Source: Hyphomicrobiales bacterium (lineage in GTDB: Bacteria; Pseudomonadota; Alphaproteobacteria; Rhizobiales; Xanthobacteraceae). From it: DNA of 21,436 bases. A program made the position numbers and the translations under genes. Below, piece by piece: positions 15,795 to 21,436 of this stretch (position 1 is its first letter; each line of letters opens with the position of its first letter). Under the pieces are notes generated by a model that was given only the letters and a program-made list of their open reading frames with translations, had not been told where the DNA came from and did no database searches. The stretch covers positions 316 through 21,751 of the forward strand of contig PLTE01000174.1 in NCBI GenBank assembly GCA_003164375.1. Reading direction: 5' to 3'.

Positions 15795-16476
15795 GGCGGA
15801 TTTGGACAAGCAAACGGTCACCAAGGCCTATGCGCGTTGGGCGCCGGTTTACGATCTGGTCTTCGGCGCGGTGTTCGAGCGCGGCCGACATGCCGCGATC
15901 GGGGCCGCCGAACGCGTCGGCGGGCGGATTCTCGAAGTCGGCGTCGGCACCGGAATTTCGCTGCCAAACTACTCGAAAAACTGCCGGCTCTGTGGCGTCG
16001 ATATCTCCGCCCCAATGTTGCGCAAAGCGCAAGAGCGCGTCAGCGAATTGGGCTTAAATAATGTCGAGGGCCTGTGGGTGATGGATGCCGAGCACCTGTC
16101 GTTCCCCGACAATTCGTTCGATGCGGTGGTCGCCCAATATGTCATCACCACGGTGCCGAACCCCGAAGCCACGCTCGACGAATTCGCCCGCGTTCTCAAG
16201 CCCGGCGGCGAGATCATACTCGTCAGCCGGGTGGGCGCCGAAGCCGGATTGCGGCGCTCGCTGGAACATTGGTTCCAGCCGGCGGCGCGCAAGCTTGGCT
16301 GGCGCTCCGAATTTTCATTCGAGCGCTATTCGCGGTGGGTCGCGCAAAGCCGCGGCATGAGTCTGATCGAGCGCCGCGCCATGCCGCCGTTCGGGCACTT
16401 CTCGCTGATCCGCTTCGGCAAGGACGATGCATCGGATCGCGGTTACGAGTCCGAGCCGGCGCGCGCCGCCGGCTGA
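15778..16476 (+). CDS. pmtA: SAM-dependent methyltransferase, Pmt/UbiE-like
   Basis: The 232-residue class I methyltransferase begins AYARWAPVYDLVFGAVFERG, a pattern typical of Rhodobacter-type phosphatidylethanolamine N-methyltransferases. Motif I is ILEVGVGTGIS (51-61), the acidic residue after beta2 is in LCGVDIS, and motif III-like ARVLKPGGEIILVSR follows. The C-terminal WFQPAARKLGW and PFGHFSLIRF segments also fit Pmt. Such enzymes methylate phosphatidylethanolamine up to phosphatidylcholine at the inner membrane. The start overlaps the glycosyltransferase end by 17 nt, so the two are translationally coupled. A generic UbiE-like methyltransferase remains possible, so the symbol is tentative. 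Confidence 0.8.
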   Translation: MSILSEADLDKQTVTKAYARWAPVYDLVFGAVFERGRHAAIGAAERVGGRILEVGVGTGISLPNYSKNCRLCGVDISAPMLRKAQERVSELGLNNVEGLWVMDAEHLSFPDNSFDAVVAQYVITTVPNPEATLDEFARVLKPGGEIILVSRVGAEAGLRRSLEHWFQPAARKLGWRSEFSFERYSRWVAQSRGMSLIERRAMPPFGHFSLIRFGKDDASDRGYESEPARAAG

Positions 16477-16587
16477 AACTCGGTCTGCCGGCATTCACGC
16501 TTCCGTCACACGAAGCTTTGTCTTTCATTCGGTGAATCGCTGTCACAAGGGATTCATCGAATCGCCATACCCAGGTCGGACGGATGC

Positions 16588-17253
16588 ATGACGGGGATCA
16601 AGCAAATGGAAAGTTTTCGAGATGCCTTGCGGACTCAGCGTTGGGACGATCATCGCTATTACCACCATAGCCGGATCAACCAATCGTTGCACTTTGTCAG
16701 TGCGCTCAGCTTTCTATTTGCCTATGTGATGATCTTCAAGGATCCGGCGGTTTCCGCGCTCGCCGGCTGGCTCATCGCCATGACGACGCGGCAGACCGGG
16801 CATTTCTTCTTCGAGCCGAAGGATTACGACGTGGCAAATAACGCCACACACGAATACAAGGAAGAGATCAAGGTCGGTTATAATCTGCGGCGCAAAGTCG
16901 TTCTGATGACGATCTGGGCATTGTCGCCGCTGCCGCTTTATTTCGATCCGACGTTTTTCGGCATCTTCAAGCCGCATGCCAATAACGCGGAATTTGTGCG
17001 CCATGTCGCGGAAATCTGGCTCACCATCGGCATCGGCGGTGTGGCCTTCCGAACCGTGCATTTGTTCTTCATCAAGGACGTGCAGACCGGTCTGGTCTGG
17101 GCCACCAAAATCCTCACCGACCCGTTTCACGACATCAAGCTCTACCACAAGGCGCCGCTCGCGCTGTTGCGCGGCGAACTGATCGATCCCGGAATCGGTC
17201 TGCATCACTGGGACGACGACGAAGAGGTTGAAGAAGCGCCGCGGCCGACCTGA
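16588..17253 (+). CDS. Mpo1/DUF962-like His-motif membrane protein
   Basis: The 221-residue protein has about four hydrophobic helices (near 35-50, 55-70, 103-120 and 140-162). Its N-terminus carries YYHHSRINQSLHF with the spacing H27-x3-N31-x3-H35, followed by GHFFFEP (G71, H72, E76). The same arrangement (YHH-x3-N-x3-H, then GH-x2-FE) is seen in the Mpo1/DUF962 family, whose yeast member is an Fe(II) dioxygenase that oxidises 2-hydroxy fatty acids. The C-terminus is acidic (HHWDDDEEVEE). ATG 16606 is an alternative start with GGGGA upstream. It lies 111 bp after the methyltransferase on the same strand. The enzymatic role is inferred from motif spacing only; membership could be superfamily-level. 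Confidence 0.6.
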   Translation: MTGIKQMESFRDALRTQRWDDHRYYHHSRINQSLHFVSALSFLFAYVMIFKDPAVSALAGWLIAMTTRQTGHFFFEPKDYDVANNATHEYKEEIKVGYNLRRKVVLMTIWALSPLPLYFDPTFFGIFKPHANNAEFVRHVAEIWLTIGIGGVAFRTVHLFFIKDVQTGLVWATKILTDPFHDIKLYHKAPLALLRGELIDPGIGLHHWDDDEEVEEAPRPT

Positions 17254-17263
17254 GCGGCTTCGG

Positions 17264-18949
17264 CTAATCGCTTTGCCGCTGACGCGGGGCAAACAAGCGA
17301 CGGCGGATCATCTCCTTAAGGATGGTCCGCCTGATCGTTTTGTCGGAGAGGGCAGGGTTGCTCCACGACCAGCCGTCGTCCTGCATCGCCTTGGCCGCGG
17401 CGACGAAACGATCTGCCACCGCTTCGAAGTCGGTCCGGCTGTAATTGAGACTGAAGATGAGCCGGCCGGTGGCGATCCAACTCAGCGCCAGGCCTTCGGC
17501 CCGCAGGTAATATTGCAGCATCCAGTTGTAACGCGACGGCTGCGTGTAGCAAACGGTCCAGATCGACGACATGTTGGCGACTGCGACCGGCAACCCGGCC
17601 GCGGCAAGCTGCGCATTGAGGCTTTGTGCCCGGTCGTCCCAGACCCGGTCGAGGTCGCGGTAGAGCGTGTCTGCCTGCGGCGTTTGCAGGTGACGCAGGA
17701 ATTCGTTCATCGCCGCCATCACGTAAGGGTGCGAGTTGAAGGTGCCGCGGGCGAAGCAGATATCCGCCGGGCGGTCGTCGCGGTAGCGCTTCATCAGCTC
17801 GCGCTTGCCGCAGACGACGCCGACCGGCAATCCGCCGCCGAGCGTCTTGCCGTAAGTGACGAGATCGGCGCGCACGCCGAAATAGTCCTGTGCGCCACCT
17901 TTGGCGACACGGAAGCCGACGAACACCTCGTCGAAAATGAGCACGATGTTGCGCTCGGTGCAGACCTCGCGCAGCCGCTTGAGCCAGGCGGCATAGGCTT
18001 GCCTGTCGAAATGCGCGGTGCGGCTACTGTCGACCAGCGAGGAATCGCTCGGCGCCGATCCGTTCGGATGCAGCGCCTGCAGCGGGTTGACCAAGACGCA
18101 AGCGATATTGCGCCGCGTCCGCAGCACCCGCAGCGCCTGTTCGGACATGTCGTTGAGCGTATAGGTTTCATGCGCCGGCACCGGATTGCCGACGCCCGGC
18201 TGCACGTCGCCCCACCAGCCGTGATAGGCCCCGGCAAACCGCACCAGATGCGACCGCTTGGTGTGGTAGCGGGCAAGCCGTACCGCCTGCATCACCGCTT
18301 CGGTGCCCGACATATGGAACGAGACTTCGTCGAGTCCGGAAATCGCTTTGAGGAGTTTTGTGTTCTCGATGATCAGTGGATGGTAGGGGCCGAGCACCGG
18401 CCCGAGTTCGCGCACAAGCGCGGTGCCGCGCTCGATCGCTGCTTTGTAGAAGTCGTAGCCCAGAACATTGACGCCGTAGGAGCCGGTGAGGTCGTAGGCG
18501 CGATTGCCGTCGAGGTCGGTCACCGTTACGCCGCTCGAGGACTGCAGGAACGCGGCAGCGGGCAGGGCGGTGCGCACCATGCGGCGATATTGGAACGGCA
18601 CCCGATAGGCATCGGTGAACTGCAAATCGGAGATATCCGCGCTCGCCTCGGCGGTCAGCCTTATGGTTTCGGCGAATCGCGTCCGGTAAAGTGCCGAGAG
18701 CCGGGCGAAGCCCGCACGTCGGCGCTCGGCGATCTCCGCCGGCGCGTCGTCCGAGCAAAAGAACCGCTCTTCGTCGTATTCGTAGAACGGCACGAAAGCC
18801 GCGAGCCGGCGCGCGATCCGGGCATGGCCGGCAAGCGATTTGTGCTTGGCCTGCGACAGTTCAAGCCGCTTGCGCAGCGTCGCGACCGAGCCGGCGAGTG
18901 CGGCCGCGCCAAGCCCGTAAAAAGCGAGAGTCGAATTCGCCCATGGCAT
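17264..18949 (-). CDS. Class-III PLP aminotransferase with hydrophobic N-terminal extension
   Basis: The 561-residue protein is about 130 longer than glutamate-1-semialdehyde aminomutase-type enzymes. Residues 7-23 are hydrophobic (STLAFYGLGAAALAGSV) and may anchor it to the membrane, followed by a charged linker. The catalytic core shows HMSGTEAVMQAVRLAR (212-227), AYHGWW (241-246), the PLP-pyridine Asp in FDEVFVGFR (D340), the Schiff-base Lys in YGKTLGGGLPVG (K368) and GTFNSHP (402-408). It should transfer or shift an amino group on a small substrate, or on a lipid precursor given its neighbour. It is divergent from phosphatidylserine decarboxylase with only 35 bp between start codons, suggesting co-regulation. 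Its exact substrate is not recognisable. Confidence 0.88.
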   Translation of the reverse strand: MPWANSTLAFYGLGAAALAGSVATLRKRLELSQAKHKSLAGHARIARRLAAFVPFYEYDEERFFCSDDAPAEIAERRRAGFARLSALYRTRFAETIRLTAEASADISDLQFTDAYRVPFQYRRMVRTALPAAAFLQSSSGVTVTDLDGNRAYDLTGSYGVNVLGYDFYKAAIERGTALVRELGPVLGPYHPLIIENTKLLKAISGLDEVSFHMSGTEAVMQAVRLARYHTKRSHLVRFAGAYHGWWGDVQPGVGNPVPAHETYTLNDMSEQALRVLRTRRNIACVLVNPLQALHPNGSAPSDSSLVDSSRTAHFDRQAYAAWLKRLREVCTERNIVLIFDEVFVGFRVAKGGAQDYFGVRADLVTYGKTLGGGLPVGVVCGKRELMKRYRDDRPADICFARGTFNSHPYVMAAMNEFLRHLQTPQADTLYRDLDRVWDDRAQSLNAQLAAAGLPVAVANMSSIWTVCYTQPSRYNWMLQYYLRAEGLALSWIATGRLIFSLNYSRTDFEAVADRFVAAAKAMQDDGWSWSNPALSDKTIRRTILKEMIRRRLFAPRQRQSD

Positions 18950-18984
18950 CGAATCGCGGTGTAGCCCGGAGTTCTAACAATTCC

Positions 18985-19875
18985 ATGACAGTGCAAATTC
19001 CGGCGCGAACGCCAATGCGGACTCAAATCCTGCGCATCTTCGACCAGGAGGACATCAATTTCCTCCTCACCAACCGGATCCCGCGGCGGCTGGCGACCCA
19101 ATTTATCGGCTGGTTCAGCCGCATCGAGCAACCGCTGGTCCGCGACCTGTCGATTGCGCTCTGGCGGCTGTTCTCGGACCTCGATCTCACCGAGGCCAAA
19201 CAGACCGAATTCAACAGCCTGCATGATTGCTTCATCCGCGAACTGAAAGCCGGCGCACGGCCGGTCGACGGCAGAGCCGGCATCCTGGTCAGCCCCTGCG
19301 ACGCGATCGTCGGCGCCTGCGGCAAGATCGAAGGCACCGAGCTCTATCAGGCCAAAGGCTTTCCCTACACGCTGCAAGACCTGTTGTGCGATCCCGCGCT
19401 GGTCGCGGAGCATCGCAACGGCCGTTATGTGACGCTGCGGCTGAAATCAAGCATGTACCACCGCTTTCACGCGCCCTACGACGGCCGTATCGACCAGGTG
19501 ACCTACGTCTCGGGCGACACCTGGAACGTCAATCCGATCGCGCTCAAGCGCATCGAGCAGCTGTTCTGCAAGAACGAGCGCGCGGTAGTGCGGATGACGC
19601 TGACACCGGGCGGCGAACCCGTGACTCTGGTGGCCGTCGCCGCGATCCTCGTCGCCAGCATCCGCCTGCACTGTCTCGACGTTGTGCTGAACCGCAATTA
19701 CCACAGCCGCAATGTCATCCCCTGCGATGCGAAAGTTCGCAAAGGCGAGGAGCTCGGCTGGTTCGAGCACGGCTCGACCATCATCGTCTTCGCACCCGAT
19801 GGCTTTGAGCTTTGCGACAACGTCCGCGACGGCGCCGCCATCCATATGGGCGAGCCGCTGATGCGGCTGGCGTAG
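18985..19875 (+). CDS. psd: Phosphatidylserine decarboxylase, long E. coli-like type
   Basis: With ATG 18985 the proenzyme has 296 residues. ATG 18943 is also possible but would overlap the divergent aminotransferase start; 19015 is a third option. Family motifs line up with E. coli Psd: FIRELKAGARPVD (83-95), SPCDAIVGACGKI with D106, QAKGFPYTLQDLL, the His pair in YHRFHAP (H159, H162), GDTWNVN, CKNERAVV and the self-cleavage site HGSTIIVF with S264, which becomes the pyruvoyl group. It converts phosphatidylserine to phosphatidylethanolamine at the membrane, the substrate for the Pmt-like enzyme upstream. Many Rhizobiales use a shorter Psd linked to pssA, so this may be an additional copy. 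Confidence 0.88.
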   Translation: MTVQIPARTPMRTQILRIFDQEDINFLLTNRIPRRLATQFIGWFSRIEQPLVRDLSIALWRLFSDLDLTEAKQTEFNSLHDCFIRELKAGARPVDGRAGILVSPCDAIVGACGKIEGTELYQAKGFPYTLQDLLCDPALVAEHRNGRYVTLRLKSSMYHRFHAPYDGRIDQVTYVSGDTWNVNPIALKRIEQLFCKNERAVVRMTLTPGGEPVTLVAVAAILVASIRLHCLDVVLNRNYHSRNVIPCDAKVRKGEELGWFEHGSTIIVFAPDGFELCDNVRDGAAIHMGEPLMRLA

Positions 19876-20152
19876 TGCGGCGGATGGCAATGTTCCGGCT
19901 TTGATTCCTTATTTCGGGGCATGGCGGACATGGCCGGTTCAGTTGCTGGTCCGGCCTGGTCGCGAATAACCCGGTTCGGACATGGGGTGGTCTGTCACCA
20001 TTCACCTTTGATTCAGCATCAGGTTTAAAGCGGTGGTAATCGGCCTCATCTATAACCTCGTCGCACGGCGCAAGAGAATTTTGCGTCCGATCACACCCAG
20101 AAGGAACAGTCAGCCACCTCACGCGAGGCTAACGCCTCAGCGAGAATTTCCT
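19876..20152. other. Leader/intergenic region before the pilin gene
   Basis: No gene is seen. A 5-bp hairpin GAGGC-TAAC-GCCTC (20125-20138) lies 14 bp before the pilin ATG and could affect its translation. The long frame from 20033 upstream of the pilin start has no family character. Confidence 0.35.
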
Positions 20153-20314
20153 ATGCGTCTGATCGTCAGCTTCCTCAAAGATGAGAGTGCCGCGACAGCA
20201 ATCGAATACGGCCTGATCGCCGCAGGAATTGCCGTTGCAATCATTCCCGTCATCACCGGGCTTGGCACGCACCTTAAGACGACCTTCTCAACAGTCTCAT
20301 CTGCGCTCAAATAG
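20153..20314 (+). CDS. Flp/Fap-type IVb pilin
   Basis: The 53-residue prepilin MRLIVSFLKDESAATAIEYG continues as a hydrophobic helix LIAAGIAVAIIPVITGLG. The Flp signature is present: a short basic/acidic leader and, after the predicted cleavage between A13 and A14, Glu at +5 and Tyr at +6 (E18, Y19). The residue before cleavage is Ala, where Gly is standard. Such pilins are exported and assembled by the Tad machinery for surface attachment. No tad/cpa genes are in the window, so it is either isolated or a spare subunit. Confidence 0.85.
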   Translation: MRLIVSFLKDESAATAIEYGLIAAGIAVAIIPVITGLGTHLKTTFSTVSSALK

Positions 20315-20384
20315 CAGCACCGCAGCCGGGGCTTTGGCGTTTCGACGCTGGAGCTTTAGAATGATCACAGCATACCCCAAGAGG

Positions 20385-20540
20385 TAAACGCTGCTTCTGT
20401 GGAATAGTGATGATGCCGAGCCGAGCCGCGCTGGCCGTATTTTACCCAATGCGGAAATCCATATTGTTGACGCGGGCCACTTTGCGCTCGTCGATAAGCC
20501 GGAGGAGATGGCAGTCCGTTGGCTCGCAATAACGGGCGCG
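20385..20540 (+). pseudogene. Alpha/beta hydrolase C-terminal remnant
   Basis: The plus frame reads TLLLWNSDDAEPSRAGRILP then NAEIHIVDAGHFALVDKPEE and MAVRWLAITG. Epoxide-hydrolase-like and haloalkane-type hydrolases end with PTLxLWGxxD..., LPNAExHLLDAGHFALE and an acidic helix, so the acid and His ends of a catalytic triad are recognisable. The segment between them looks shortened, an in-frame TAA lies directly upstream (20385-20387), and no nucleophile elbow is seen. The GST gene on the other strand begins where the similarity ends. Confidence 0.6.
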
Positions 20541-21179
20541 CTAGCCCGCCGCCTTCTTCATCTCCGCAACCAGCGCATCGTCGATCCCCTTCGCGCGCAG
20601 ATAGGCCGGGCGGCCAGAGAGCCGCTGCCAATAGTGCTCGAAGGCCGGACGCTTATCGATGGTGCCGAACATCATGCCGAAGCCCAAGTGCGAGCCGACA
20701 TAGAGATCGGCCGCGGTAAAACTATCGCCGGCGAGATAGGGTGCGCGAGAAATCGCCGTTTCGAGGGTGTCGAGCGCGCGAGCAAGCGTGCCGTAACCGA
20801 TCATCCGCTCGCGCTCCGGCGGCACCGTGAAGCCCAAAGCCTTGTTGCTCACGGCATATTCGACGGGGCCGGCAGTAAAAAACATCCAGCGATAATAGGG
20901 CGCACGCAGCCGGTCGCCTGGCGGCGGCGCAAGGTGAGCCTGTGGAAACGCGTCGGCAAGGTAAGCGCAGATCGCGGCGTTCTCGGTGACGACGGCGTCG
21001 CCATGGCGCAAGGCCGGCACTTTGCCCATCGGGTTGATGGCAAGATAAGGCTCGGCCTTCATGGTCGAGGCATAGTCGAGGACTTCGGTCTGATAGGGCT
21101 GTCCCACTTCCTCGAGCATCCACCGCGCCACGCGGCCGCGCGACTGCGGGTTGGAGTAGAGAACGAGTTCGTGGGTCAT
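20541..21179 (-). CDS. gst: Glutathione S-transferase
   Basis: The 212-residue cytosolic GST starts at ATG 21179 with GGAGG well placed upstream. The N-terminal thioredoxin fold has LVLYSNPQSRGRVARWMLEE (Ser/Arg near the active site), cis-Pro55 in GKVPAL and the glutathione gamma-Glu binding motif ENAAI (E66-I70). The C-terminal helical domain has the N-capping-like AGDSFTAADLYVG. It conjugates or transfers glutathione to electrophiles, or acts as a peroxidase or isomerase; the substrate is unknown. It is a single-gene unit between a hydrolase remnant and a REP-like element. Confidence 0.93.
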   Translation of the reverse strand: MTHELVLYSNPQSRGRVARWMLEEVGQPYQTEVLDYASTMKAEPYLAINPMGKVPALRHGDAVVTENAAICAYLADAFPQAHLAPPPGDRLRAPYYRWMFFTAGPVEYAVSNKALGFTVPPERERMIGYGTLARALDTLETAISRAPYLAGDSFTAADLYVGSHLGFGMMFGTIDKRPAFEHYWQRLSGRPAYLRAKGIDDALVAEMKKAAG

Positions 21180-21241
21180 CGCAAATGCCTCCGTCCAATT
21201 GCTCGCATCTGGTCTATTGAGATTGGAGCGTCAATGCCAGT

Positions 21242-21273
21242 CCGTCATTGCGACCGGTCGCGAAGCAATCCAG
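21242..21273. repeat. REP-like palindromic element
   Basis: The core reads GTCATTGCGACCGGTCGCGA followed by AGCAATCCAG. GCGACCGGTCGC is a perfect 12-bp palindrome flanked by ATTGC and GCAAT. This resembles the common 'GTCATTGCGAGC...GCGAAGCAATCC' extragenic repeat found in many copies in Bradyrhizobium and relatives. It sits upstream of the GST gene. Confidence 0.65.
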
Positions 21274-21358
21274 GGCCGCTCGCGTGCCCCGGCAATTGCG
21301 CGGTATTTTTCCCGGCTCTGCGCTGTCACAATATGTCGCAATTAGTGTAACATAATGC

Positions 21359-21387
21359 TTGACGTTGGTCACTAATGGAGTTATTTA
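21359..21387 (+). promoter_or_regulatory. Candidate sigma-70 promoter at right end
   Basis: TTGACG (21359-21364) and TATTTA (21382-21387) are separated by 17 bp and face right, toward a gene beyond the window. The region is locally AT-rich compared with its surroundings. Confidence 0.35.
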
Positions 21388-21436
21388 TCAATCATCTCGC
21401 CCATCGAGGGGCGTCGACCGGTGACAGCCGAGCGAT

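Noticed and set aside
17228..18964. A 578-codon open frame on the plus strand opposite the aminotransferase
   Set aside because: It mirrors the aminotransferase in high-GC DNA, is rich in Arg/His/Gly without family motifs, and the minus-strand frame has complete catalytic motifs.

Overview
The window is high-GC, densely packed bacterial DNA. The families present suggest an alphaproteobacterium of the Rhizobiales (Bradyrhizobium/Xanthobacteraceae-like): a transporter-like hybrid histidine kinase with a LuxR-type regulator, a Liv-type ABC operon, a Pmt-type lipid methyltransferase, FNR/FixK boxes and a 'GTCATTGCGA...GCGAAGCAATCC' REP-like repeat. The taxonomic call is an inference from gene content.

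Layout. 1-3278: 3' part of a membrane hybrid histidine kinase followed by a LuxR-family response regulator; three perfect copies of a 16-bp repeat span the stop/start junction. 3279-4105: decayed DNA with a frameshifted crcB (fluoride channel) remnant on the minus strand and the C-terminal tail of an amidase on the plus strand. 4106-4984: alpha/beta hydrolase. 5015-9604: a complete branched-chain/amide-type ABC importer operon on the minus strand (SBP, LivH, LivM, LivG, LivF), whose cistrons mostly overlap by 4-8 nt. 9605-10344: a Bug/TctC binding-protein remnant, a candidate ~100-nt leftward small RNA (FNR/FixK box, TATAAT, anti-Shine-Dalgarno hairpin loop, strong intrinsic terminator), and a second FNR/FixK-like box before a DASS anion transporter (10345-11853).

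11890-19875 is mostly cell-envelope and membrane-lipid biology. It holds a TolC-like outer membrane channel and a YbhN-like membrane protein (minus strand), a GT4 glycosyltransferase overlapping a Pmt/UbiE-like methyltransferase (plus strand), an Mpo1/DUF962-like His-motif membrane protein, a class-III aminotransferase with a hydrophobic N-terminal extension (minus), and a divergent phosphatidylserine decarboxylase (plus). Together these could make, methylate, glycosylate and move membrane lipids. 20153-20314 is a small Flp-type pilin, followed by an alpha/beta-hydrolase remnant, a glutathione S-transferase (minus) and a REP-like palindrome at the right end.

The most interesting candidates are the FNR/FixK-linked small RNA at 10050-10148, the triplicated 16-bp repeat at the kinase/regulator junction, the pentanucleotide array between the divergent ybhN-like and glycosyltransferase genes, and the Mpo1-like protein inside a lipid cluster. 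All function calls are from reading the sequence; no database search was run.
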